Assembly: GCA_021292105.1 (NCBI GenBank)
Contig: CM037861.1
Span: 57,457,245-57,521,244, forward strand
Length of the DNA stretch: 64,000 bases
Reading direction: 5' to 3'
From: Anadara kagoshimensis
Lineage: Eukaryota; Mollusca; Bivalvia; Arcoida; Arcidae
The notes below the pieces were generated by a model. The model was not told the origin of the DNA. It made no database searches and was given only the letters and a program-made list of their open reading frames with translations. Of this stretch, positions 1-11,200 are shown one piece after another (within the stretch, counting starts at the first letter, position 1; every line of letters begins with the position of its first letter). The position numbers were made by a program, and so were the translations under genes.

Positions 1-1757
1 CTAAATGTATTTCTCTGAATGGCATCAATTTTTAATCATGTATTTCTCTTAATGTCATTAATTTATCATAATTCCAGTGGTGGAATGAACTGACTTGATT
101 TCTTGTTAATTAATGGAATTCTTAATTTCACTATTTCAATGAGAGGTTTGTTAATTTTGAATGATTTATACAAACAAATTCTTTTGTAAATAGCACAAAT
201 CTCGTGTATACATCTATATGTATGTGTGTTTGTATATATACGTATGACGAAGGCAGCAATTATTTGTAATTAATAACTTTTGAATTTTTAAAATTGTGTC
301 TGGTCAGCAAGAAGTTTTAAGCTACTGGTATCCATTTTGGACACTTTTTAAGCTTTTCATGATAAGGACATCTTGTGAATTGACTGAATTTAATGTCCCA
401 GTCAAGATATTTCACTATATTATATGTAAACTGACAGAAATTTGTACCTTTGCCGTTCACTCAGGACTATGCGCCAGAAGGGCTTTTTAGCATGCAATGC
501 CTAATGTGACATGGGACATCAGTTTTTAAGGTCTCTTTCGAAGCATGCTGTGGATTTCATTTCCAAATGCAGTGAGTTTTGCAAAAGAACAGTTACTACC
601 TATTTTCAAACTTTGGTCATACCTGTTCAGGTTTCAAACATCAACCTCTCATATGCAAAGTGAGCACTCTACCAACTGAGCTACCTTATTGGTCAGTAGG
701 AAAATATAATGGAATTAATGGAATACAACTGGTCTGATTAAAAAGTTTAGACCTCAGTTCTGCTGACTGGCCTACAATTTGAACCCCGAGTGTGTATAGG
801 AAGACCTAGAGAAAGGGGTTTCAAATACTAGTAAACCATAATTTAAATCACAGAAATAGCACATGATGGCACCATTCTTTAAAATGGTTTCAGTATGTGC
901 ACGCAGTAGATTATTTCATTTCCAATCATACATAGGCTACATCAATGTTCAGGGCTCACATTGTCATTCACAAATGTTGCAATTTGTGAACTTTTTAAGT
1001 TGTGACAAAAAAATTCATCTCTATATAGAAAATATGTTCTAGAAGACTTAAAATTTCTACTTTTGTTTAAACTTTGTGACAAAAAAATTTTGAGCCAGTG
1101 TGAACCCTGATGTTATTGATATCCTTTTTTCATCTGTTCCCATCATTTTCATCTTTTTCTCATTGTACATGCCATTGTTTCTGATTTTAAACAACTTTGT
1201 ATTTTAGATTATTTTTTTCATTTTCATTTGTAAAAATCTATAGGATTCATTCCCTTTCATTTTCCATTATTCATCACAACACTTGTTTTTAAAGGTTTTA
1301 AATTGTTCTTCGTTTTCTATGTACACCATTGATTTTCATTTTCATCTGTATATTTTAAATCTTCACCTCAATGTAAATCTTTATATGGACATATTTTTAA
1401 ATAAGGTTGGAGTCATTTTTGTTGTATTCAGATATTCAATTTCAATTTTCACATGTATCCTAATTTAATTCGATTTTTGTGTATACCATAATTTTTTTTA
1501 ATAATCTACAAGCACATAGTCACATACTGGCATTTCCAATTTTATTACGTGTATTACTGTTTTTGTAGAATACAAGTATGTATTGGTGTTAGTATTTTAT
1601 CCATTTAGTGTGATTAAGAATTTGGAATTTGGATTTCACAGAATATTTTGCATTTTTGTGCAATGTAGGATAATACAGCAAACTCTTGAATGAGACTGAT
1701 CCTTCAATTTTTAGAAGGCACAACATGTTTCTAAAGGATAAATGATCACTTATTAGT
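1..1757. other. Intergenic, no gene seen
   Basis: AT-rich sequence with no ORF that looks coding. About 1130-1490 is low-complexity DNA dominated by imperfect TTTTCATTTTCATCT-like runs, which explains the short ORFs there. The only structured item I see is the SINE-like remnant at about 391-688, listed separately. Confidence 0.6.
391..688 (-). mobile_element. tRNA-headed SINE remnant (family B)
   Basis: Read on the minus strand, the right end begins with a tRNA-like box A (GGTAGCTCAGTTGGTAGAGT) followed by a degenerate box B. It ends at the left with a tail like CTTGACTGGGACATTAAA. The same arrangement recurs at about 11330-11625, 25845-26185 and 54045-54398. This copy is diverged and has small indels. 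Confidence 0.6.
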
Positions 1758-1759
1758 TA

Positions 1760-2665
1760 CAGTTGAATCTCGTTATCTCGAACTCGGATATCTCGAACTA
1801 CCGGATATCTCGAACTTTTTTAAAAAGTCTGAACAGAGTTGTTCTTTATTAAACCAAAATCACTCCGGTTATCTCGAACTCGGATATCTCGAATTATCGG
1901 ATATGTCGAACAATATTTTCGTCCCCTTGAATGAAAATCCTAGGAAAATTACACTCGTTAACTCGAACAAAAAATTTAGGAAAATTAAATTTGTTAACTC
2001 GAACAAAAAAATTAGGAAAATTAATTTGTTAACTCGAACAAAAAATTTTGAGAAATCAAATTTTTCAGCGCCTACAGATTTTTTGGTAGAAAAAACACAT
2101 TCCGACACAAATAAAATATTTGACTGTCGGCCTCGTGTTGATTTTAAAATTACAACTTTGCACTGACCTTCCAATTTCCTTAAGCCCTTAATTATTATCC
2201 TTGCATAAGCAATTAAACCATCAAGGGGATTAGCAGGTGTTATAATTACTGCCAAGCCGAACATGGCTTCCGAAAACGTGTGATGTGAACATTACTCAAT
2301 ACAACCGGAAGCTTGGGATGATTAAAGTACACAAAGCGAAACTGGTATGGAGACCAAAGCGGACTCCACTATTTGTCGGCTAATAACAAATAACAGATAA
2401 TCTCCCGATTTTTTATATACTACATTCTCAATTATAAATACAAATAATAAATAATGCAGTTTTTTATATATCATGTTTTAATAAATACGATATAGGAGAA
2501 ACCGGCAATATACAGTTTGACAAGATAAAACCGGAAGCGACTTCCGGTAGGCGTGTACGAGTTACTTCCCTTTTGTTGTCGTTTTTAACATCGGTTATCT
2601 CGAACTCCGGATAAGTCGAACTTTTTGCATTTCCCCGTCGAGTTCGAGATAACGAGAGTCAACTG
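1760..2665. mobile_element. Non-autonomous pogo/Tigger-type element (906 bp)
   Basis: The ends are inverted repeats. The left end reads CAGTTGAATCTCGTTATCTC and the right end, reverse-complemented, reads CAGTTGACTCTCGTTATCTC. The match continues through GAACTCG, and the element is flanked on both sides by TA. Termini starting CAGTTGA with a TA duplication are characteristic of pogo/Tigger elements in the Tc1/mariner group. The interior repeats CGGATATCTCGAA motifs near both ends and has no intact transposase, so it is a deletion derivative. The 131-codon minus-strand ORF (1869-2264) is made of internal repeats and is not credible as a gene. Confidence 0.8.
1955..2065 (+). repeat. Three tandem ~36-bp units inside the pogo-type element
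   Basis: The motif GTTAACTCGAACAAAAAA followed by TTTAGGAAAATTAAATTT occurs three times in succession, the third copy diverged. The units share the CTCGAA core with the element's termini and so may be reiterated transposase-binding sites; that role is inference. Confidence 0.7.
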
Positions 2666-3179
2666 TATTTAAAAAATTCCTTTGAATTGTTTATATATAG
2701 GTAAACAACATTGACCTGTCTGTTGACCTTTGATATGTACAGTACACCACACCTGTATAGGGAAAACAGGTGCTCCTTTTCCTTGTATCAAAGGAAACAT
2801 GCATGATGTATGTATAAACTGAATCCAGGGGTCCTTCCATTCCTATATTTTCCTATAATTTTGCCACTTTCCTATATAATTTGAAAAAACCTCCTTTATT
2901 TCCTATATTTTTGTTTCTGGTAGCTTCAGGAATTCAGAATGGGGACATTTTTTTCCGCATTTAGGAAGATTAACATTTGTGTATTTCTAAAGCAGTAAGT
3001 GGACATTGCAGTTGCCAATATTTTATGTTTGTTAGTAAAAGAAAGAAAGGGAATGACAGACGCTATGAATGTATATTATATTTGTAAACTATTTTAAAAA
3101 TTCTTATAATTTTGACCCCATATATTCCTATTTTTCCTGTATAATGGACTCCCAAACTGGTAGGACCCCTGTGAATCCC

Positions 3180-4334
3180 AATACTACCTGTGTATTGACA
3201 CTTTGACAGATCATCATATAATACTACCTGTGTATTGACACTTTGACAGATCATCATATAATACTACCTGTGTATTGACACTTTGACAGATCATCATATA
3301 ATACTACCTGTGTATTGACACTTTGACAGATCATCATATAATACTACCTGTGTATTGACACTTTGACAGATCATCATATAATACTACCTGTGTATTGACA
3401 CTTTGACAGATCATCATATAATACTACCTGTGTATTGACACTGACAGATCATCATATAATACTACCTGTGTATTGACACTTTGACAGATCATCATATAAT
3501 ACTACCTGTGTATTGACACTTTGACAGATCATCATATAATACTACCTGTGTATTGACACTGACAGATCATCATATAATACTACCTGTGTATTGACACTTT
3601 GACAGATCATCATATAACTACCTGTGTATTGACACTTTGACAGATCATCATATAATACTACCTGTGTATTGACACTTTGACAGATCATCATATAATACTA
3701 CCTGTGTATTGACACTTTGACAGATCATCATATAATACTACCTGTGTATTGACACTTTGACAGATCATCATATAATACTACCTGTGTATTGACACTTTGA
3801 CAGATCATCATATAATACTACCTGTGTATTGACACTTTGACAGATCATCATATAATACTACCTGTGTATTGACACTTTGACAGATCATCATATAATACTA
3901 CCTGTGTATTGACACTTTGACAGATCATCATATAATACTACCTGTGTATTGACACTTTGACAGATCATCATATAATACTACCTGTGTATTGACACTTTGA
4001 CAGATCATCATATAATACTACCTGTGTATTGACACTTTGACAGATCATCATATAATACTACCTGTGTATTGACACTTTGACAGATCATCATATAATACTA
4101 CCTGTGTATTGACACTTTGACAGATCATCATATAATACTACCTGTGTATTGACACTTTGACAGATCATCATATAATACTACCTGTGTATTGACACTTTGA
4201 CAGATCATCATATAATACTACCTGTGTATTGACACTTTGACAGATCATCATATAATACTACCTGTGTATTGACACTTTGACAGATCATCATATAATACTA
4301 CCTGTGTATTGACACTTTGACAGATCATCATATA
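3180..4334 (+). repeat. 40-bp satellite array, about 29 units
   Basis: The unit reads ATACTACCTGTGTATTGACA followed by CTTTGACAGATCATCATATA. From about 3640 to 4334 the roughly 17 units look identical at strict 40-bp spacing. The left third contains variants: two units lacking TTT (near 3440 and 3560) and one lacking two bases near 3615. The 64-codon minus-strand ORF overlapping its left edge is a by-product of the repeat. Confidence 0.97.
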
Positions 4335-5404
4335 TGAATACTCCCTATGAAAGGTCAAGCAGACAGGTCAATGCCCTTTAACTATACATGTATTGTTTTA
4401 AAAAAGTATACCTTGTACTTTCAATTATTAGATATACATGTATCATGTGTATTATGTTTTAAGAAATGAGTTTGTGTTCTATGATTTAGATGTATTACAT
4501 CTGGGACCAATATTTTATCATGAATATGTTCCAAACAAACTCAGGATTTCTGCATACTCAGGAAAACTACATCAAAGCATATTTTTCTTAATAAAAATAC
4601 ATTGTAAGTCTATACAAGTTGTGTGGTACTACTATGAGAGTATCGGGATTAAAAGATGTACTATTACAAGCAAATATTACACAGCACAGAAAACACTGGA
4701 ATCAAGCATAGTAAATTGTTCAACAATTTTTGCATCTTAATAAATTAAAGCACTGATTTTGTCCAAAATTTGGCTTCTAAAATTCACTATTTCAAGTACA
4801 TTTATTCCTTGTGGTAAGACTTTTCCACCTGATGACCTTGAACTTTAACCTTGACTTTACCTAAACAACTGCTGAAGGCAGGCATAGTGTTTCACAAACA
4901 GACTGTGTGTAGTACAGATCAGCTTATGTCAGAACCCATGCAGCAAATAGTGCTACGTTTTTTATGGACTTGACTTGCAGGGAATCTTCTGACTGCTCTT
5001 GATTAAAAATATTAAGCAGTTTTTGATTAAGCAATGTTACTAAATAACTGGCCATTCTTAAAATTCATTCCACTTTGTAATAAATTACAAAATTTCAATT
5101 ATCAAAAATAAAAAGAAAACCAACACATTTTGTATATAATGGTATATAATATTAAATTGAACCATGTACAATATTGTAAATTTTTATGGTTTGTTGAGCG
5201 CATGTTGTATAAATAAGTTAAGTTTCTCTTTGTCCGATGGATTGATTTTATGAAATCATTATTTTAATTAATTATCATGTTTTATGTTTGGATGCATATG
5301 TTAATTGTATGATGACAGTGTTAACTAATCTTCATCTTAATTGTCATCTGAAATAAATTCAGTATTTCTCTAGAGACATTTATTTTTTAATCATTTAAAA
5401 AAAT
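4335..5404. other. Intergenic, no gene seen
   Basis: Unique-looking AT-rich DNA between the satellite and the first retroelement tail. The longest ORF (4438-4740, plus, 100 codons) has no recognisable domain, a composition typical of AT-rich noncoding DNA and no convincing splice context. Confidence 0.5.
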
Positions 5405-5557
5405 GAGTGTAGCTAGCTAAACAGGAGGTGCTTAACCTTCTGGATCACCCCACCTCACTTCCCTGGTGGAAGTTCACATGTTTTAATTTGATTTGGCAGT
5501 TACAAAGTTTAACTTTGCTTTGTGATTTGTACATGGATGGGTATCTTTGTTCTTGAT
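5405..5557 (+). mobile_element. 5'-truncated retroelement tail (family A)
   Basis: Begins at GTAGCTAGCTAAACAGGAGG and ends near TTTGTTCTTGAT, matching the 3' part of the family whose longest copy is at 46024-46570. Copies share the 3' end but start at different points, as expected for target-primed LINE insertion. Confidence 0.75.
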
Positions 5558-5904
5558 GAGCAACACATGGTTGGTTCAATGTGCAATATGCATACTAGTG
5601 TAAACATCACTGCCCAGTGTTTAGCGTTTCTTTTGCTTAGCACCTAGATTTGTAATTGGGCTATGCTATATTGCATTGTATAGCTAGCTGAATCTATGGC
5701 ATGAAGCATTAATTGTCCAGACAATTAGGCTTGGTGGTCATTAACATGGTTAGGTAAAGCCATCTTGCATAGTCAACAAAATATAGATTATGAAGCAACA
5801 GTTGTTGGGTCAGTTTGGATGGGCTTGGTCATCTGGTTGGCTAAACTAGGTCATCTAGTCAGCTGAACTTAAGTGAATGAGACTTAACATCAGTCAAGAT
5901 TATT

Positions 5905-6125
5905 CATCTTACAGATCGCAGTGCCTCTCACTACTAAGGTTTGAATCCCACTCGTGCGAATTTTGTTGTGAGAATAATTGTTAGTTCATTTGCCAAAGGT
6001 CAGGATATTTCAGAAATTCAGGTTCCCTCCACCATCCAAGAATGAACCATAATTCTTTTAAAATATAAGTGAAAGGATCTTGATTTGGGTGTACAACACC
6101 ATTGCTGAACTCCACTCCACAATCT
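5905..6125 (+). mobile_element. Degenerate SINE with tRNA-like box B
   Basis: GTTTGAATCCCACTC near 5940 resembles a tRNA box B. It is followed by a body (GTGAGAATAATTGTTAGTTC and TTCCCTCCACCATCC) similar to the SINE body at about 9345-9500 and to tails at 11800-12005. It abuts the left end of the MITE at 6130. Confidence 0.45.
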
Positions 6126-6129
6126 AATA

Positions 6130-6759
6130 CTGTATAACTGGTTATTTTTGCGGGTGCAAATTTTTGCGTTTTCATACCAAAAGTGGTGCTTTTATTTTTT
6201 GCGTTTTTAATTTTTGCGGATCAAAGCTTGAAAGGGGCCCTCATAATCATAACACATCTAAACAATCTAATGCAAAAAATTAACATTTAATTTCACCATC
6301 ACTATTTAAAAAGTTTTTATATTTTCCTCTCTCTTTCAGTGTTTTTGGGGAATTTAAACATGTGGAAACTTTTTCATTACACTCCGTTATTTCCAATGGT
6401 GACAAGCTTTTACTTAAAGGTCCAGAAGGATCGGGAAGATCGCCGGAATTTTTTTTCACTAAATATTTCAGTAAAGCCACCCTTTCTCAAATATGGCTTT
6501 AACTAAATAAAATCATTAATTAGAGCACAATTCACCTGGTTAAATCGTGTGATATTACAGGTAACAAAATGGTGAGAGTATGTCTATAAATAGATAAGTA
6601 GGTATGTCATGCAAGTTATCGATTGATACAGAGGTACTCAATGGGGAATACTTTTACGATTAAAATATGTTTTGTAACAATAAAAATTTGCGATTTTAAT
6701 TTTTGCAGACAATTCTATCCGCAAAAAATAGCTTCCCGCAAAAAATAGCAGTTATACGG
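6130..6759. mobile_element. Tc1/mariner-like MITE (630 bp)
   Basis: The left end reads CTGTATAACTGGTTATTTTT and the reverse complement of the right end reads CCGTATAACTGCTATTTTTT, each followed by GCGGG and flanked by TA. TTTTTGCGG motifs recur inside both ends. A minus-strand ORF at 6280-6480 (66 codons, beginning MALLKYLVKK with PDPSGPLS following) resembles the N-terminal segment I associate with some metazoan transposase-related proteins. The element may therefore be an internally deleted autonomous copy; that reading is tentative. Confidence 0.75.
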
Positions 6760-8031
6760 TAGTCTCAAACTGATTTGACTGAATATTTCCGGCATTTACC
6801 ATTCCTGAATAGACTTTCTCAACATAAATGAAATAATCTAGATTGGCATAAAACACCATTCAAATTAAAGACATTTCATTTATAGCTAGAATGAAACTAA
6901 TGATACAATATATCTTGTTTAATAAGTAGGTGATACTATTATCATAATGTGTTATATTTTAATTTGATCAACCATGCTAATGCTTTGCATTTACACCATG
7001 ATGAACTTATAATTTTTCCTTTCCTCACAGTAAAAACACCTGAAAGGACTTGCATCTACTTCATATTGGAATGATAAGCAGGACATGTTTATTTATGTCT
7101 CCTTCCTATATAAGAAGGTCGGTGGTTTTCTTTGTCCACTCCAGTTTCCTTCTCCATTCCTGAACTGAACATCTTGATATACATGTACATGGAAAATTCT
7201 TAACTAGGGGGCAGTCTATTACTCCACTATCCTCCTATATACTAAGTTGACCTGACGTGCACAGAATGCCTGATTGGAAAGTACTCATTCGAGTAGTTCC
7301 TTATCAGCAAGTACACCTCTGATGGTGGTTCTTCAGTGACCTGGTAACACAGTTGTCTGTCTGAATATGCTGCTGAAGAAGCCTGAAGAGAAAGAACACC
7401 TCTGGTGGTGGTTCTTTGGCATCTACACACATCTGAATATGCTTGACCATGCTATGGCTAAGGTAGCCTGAATGGATATAACATATTTCTGATGTTTCAC
7501 TGATCTACAAATGTTGAGGTTATTTTCCAGATTTCCTGAAAGTAAATTTCCAGATACATGTACTTTATTTAAAAGAAACAAATGACATGCCATCATGCCA
7601 TACTGAGCTTTAGAATATTCCTGATTCAATTACTAAATAAGGTTCTAAAAACCTACAAACCTCAACACTACCTGTACTTTTATAGGGCTTGTTCCCTGAA
7701 AGCATGAAACTACACCCAATAAGTGATGGGTAATAAAAAGGCCTGTAAACCAACAGTGTTTTTGCAATTCAACAGGCCCCATTTTCACAATCATTCTGCA
7801 AAGTAAATTATGAATATTTTTGCTATGAAATACTAAGGTATATACCGGTAACAAGATTAAAGGATTGAACCTAATGAATCTTGCATTTTAGTTATTTCCA
7901 AAAGTCTAATTTAGGGCACCATACATTATATTAATGTTCTGTGTAGAAATATGATTGCTGGCCCAAATTATATCACATCACTATTTTCAAAAGGTATTAG
8001 ATTCAAAGCATTAGCATTTTTCTTGTTGCTA
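6760..8031. other. METTL22 3' flank, no gene seen
   Basis: Downstream of the minus-strand METTL22 stop codon. It contains a small internal duplication around 7310-7440 (the GGTGGTTCTT motif twice) and SINE-tail fragments near 7115-7200. A minus-strand AATAAA (plus-strand TTTATT at 7564-7569) could serve as a distal polyadenylation signal but is about 0.5 kb from the stop. No credible coding exon. Confidence 0.45.
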
Positions 8032-8081
8032 AGGTAATAGTAACAATAATAATTTTAAGACATACTGATGTACTTTGTGTT

Positions 8082-8262
8082 TTAGGGACTAACCATTTCC
8101 TTAGTTCTTTTGTATTTGAAGTACTGTGGGAAGTCAGTACTTATCTGACTATAACTGTACTTTAATCCATTATCATTCAGTATCAACAGATCCTTAAGGC
8201 ACTCACAGAAGTGTGTATATGCTGGAGTAACGATGTCAAGGTCTGTCACTGTAAAAACAAAT
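8082..8262 (-). CDS. METTL22: METTL22 terminal exon 8
   Basis: The acceptor CTATTTACAG precedes the exon. Its first base completes the Arg codon split from exon 7 (CG|A). It encodes FVFTVTDLDIVTPAY and the family's C-terminal strand region, and ends KEMVSP then TAA. The adjacent decayed duplicate at about 8325-8520 lacks the coding integrity of this copy, so this is the exon used. Confidence 0.9.
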
Positions 8263-11200
8263 CTGTAAATAGATCAAAAAAATAATTGTCATAACTGAAT
8301 TTGATAAACACATATTGGTATTTTGTGTTGCTATGGTAACAATAATAATTTTAAGACATGTATTCAGTAGATTCTGAAGGCATTCACAGAAGTGTATGTA
8401 TGCTGGAGTAACAATGTCAATTTAAGGTCTGTCACTGTAAAAACATACCTGTATGTGTAAATAGATGGAAAAAATGTCATTACTGAACTGGATAATTTTC
8501 AAACACACTGGTTTATTCTCACCAAATACTGCTTTAAGAAACAAAAGTAATTTTTGTGACATCTTAAATGCTGATATCTAGAGTATGTGGTATGATAGAA
8601 ACTTAAATATAGAAATTGCCATAAATGCAAATAAAGGTTATATGGCTGGTTGTAACGTTGTTTAATACTGCATCAACAATTTTTCACAAAAATATCAAGT
8701 TTATTTATACCTAAGGTTAACCTAAGAACAATTTTGTGTGTGTATGTGTGTGTGATGTAGAAGTGCATATACATCCACATAAGGGCGATTTTAAGGTGCT
8801 GGGTCACAGAGTCAGTACACTGCATACAAGCATGTCACTCTCCCATTGACATTATACTCATACTGGGTGAACCAGTCGATACTCAGTCCTCTTATTACCA
8901 AGCACATAGCAAGGCAGTATCTGAAATTTTAAAGACTTATGTACGAGCCATCTTGGGTTTGAAACCACAACCTCCTACTCTTACATTGGACACTCTACCA
9001 CTGAAGCTGTTTTAGAAGATGAATGTGTAAACAGTCAAAAAAACATACAAGAAGTACATGTATTATGATTATCTTTCAGTACTTGCCGTTTCTCCAGGGT
9101 AACATATAATGTTTTTGGGGGTTTCCTGGACATCAGTTTATGCACAGTTCTAAAAAATGCTTCAGTGATGTCTTCATCATATACAACTGTAAATATAAAC
9201 GTAAAATTTTAATCAATTACCGGTACTTTAAAATATCAATTAAGCCAGCAAAAACAATCAAAGTCATGACAATGAATCCAAAAAATAGACAATTTGTTCT
9301 ACATAATTAATGTTCCAACCATAGATCCTAGTGACCAACTAGATAAAAAGGGCCTCAGTGGCTAAGTGGTCTAGGCACACAGGGATCACAGTGTCTAAAA
9401 CTCTCTAGATTCGAATCCTACTTAGTACAGATCCTAGTGTGAGAAAGTTTGTCAGTTTGCTTGCCGAAGGATGGTGATTTTGGGATGGAGGAGAAAATCT
9501 GAATGCTTGCAGAATACAATCATTCTTCTGCATTCTGCATGCTGACCAACAAGACAGAGGTGTGTGTGTGTGTGTGTGTGTTTTTCCGCTAGTGTTGATA
9601 AACAGGGAAATATTAATCATTTAATCTTGTAACAACATAAAATAGATATATAATGTCACCTACCATCAGCTGCTATGATTATATCAACATTTTTTATTTC
9701 TTCAATTTCCTCCTCAGTAAGACTAAATGTTCCTAAACCTGTACGAAAATACAATGAATTGACTGAACTCTACATTGTTCATTCACACGATGGAGAGCCT
9801 CATTTAATATTGAAATGGTTTTTTTCTTTTGTATGACCAAGTACAAAGGTTTCTGCTAATTTTATATTCCCAACACTATGATACACCATGATGTAGATAC
9901 GCAATTACAATCTACAACCAGTATCCCGAGACTGATTAAAAATGTCATGAAAAATGTACATTTACATAGAAAGTGTTAGGCATACTGAGTCCATTTTCAT
10001 TACTGCTTACTCTTTAAATCATAATTTGTGATGTACATTTAAGTTGCCGTTAGTAAAAACTTTTTTTATTGCTCTCTTTCTTGGGATCTGGAAAAGGGTC
10101 ATGTGACAACTAGCACTTCTGTTTTATACAAATTTTTAAACTGTAACTATATGGTTTAAATAGTAGTGTCTCATAGGCCAAATTTGACCAGTATAAAATG
10201 TTATTGTATTTTATTTTCATGTATTAATGCTTTAGTTATTTTATGCGTGACATGGAAATAAACTATTTTATTATTATTATAATTAAGCCTACATATAAAG
10301 GCTCTTTATAATGTAATATACAGTGTATATCAATTCTACGGCGTCAAAATGAGGAATAACAATAGTGATCTTCATGATTTAAGATGACGTAAAATATATT
10401 ACAAATGGTCTTTATGGTCTGGTGCATATTTAAAATATACCAGAAATGGTCACTACAGGTTCATTCAGTGCTGTCCTGTCGAAAGTTTAACACCGAGTTA
10501 GCGAAAAGGAATCAATGCTTGGCGACCGAGTGGGCAATATATGGATAGCTAGTGATTAAAAAGCTGCCAAAAGATAGGTTAAATGCTTCTGAAAATCTGC
10601 TAAGATATTTATAACAAATGGCATTCCGATTCCGTTTTATTTTGTTAGCTCAAGTGTTAAACTTTTGACAGGCCTGTACTGTATATATTTACTGTATCAG
10701 TTTATCAACAGTAAGCACTAGTCTGTTACTATAAAAGGTATGAAGGGGAATAACTCCTATTCCATTCATTGATATGTTAGTGAGAATAACTGAAAATTAG
10801 GAAATTTTGTGTCAGTTTAATTCTATTGAGATGCGACATGTCAAGTTATGTGCATACTTTTATTTTCGAACCATTTAATGACAGTCAGTGCAAATGCAAG
10901 GGAATCATATCACAATTAATTATGCATTAAATTTTTATTGCATGTTATTACATGTTAATCACACAAATTTACACAAATAAATGAAAATTTCCCATTTTAC
11001 AGTCCTATAATTCACCATAATACTTATACCTGCTTTAAAGTCATCCTGGAACCAGTCAATCTCTCTTACAACATAATTCCTTTTCAGGTCATTACTAATA
11101 GTATAACAGTTGGAATCCAAATTGTGTTTTGCAATTTTCAGTATATGTTCACCAATATCTAATAAATAATCAATCATAAATTAATAATCTTTCTAAGGTC

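Noticed and set aside
1869-2264. Transposase ORF in the pogo-type element
   Set aside because: The translation is dominated by the 36-bp repeat (LFELTNLIFLNF...) and has no helix-turn-helix or DDE motif.
3180-4334. CRISPR-like regular repeat array
   Set aside because: Units are contiguous 40-bp copies with no unique spacers, in an intron-bearing animal genome; it is a satellite.
4438-4740. 100-codon plus-strand ORF
   Set aside because: No domain, no splice context and AT-driven composition; length is not remarkable for a 64-kb AT-rich window.
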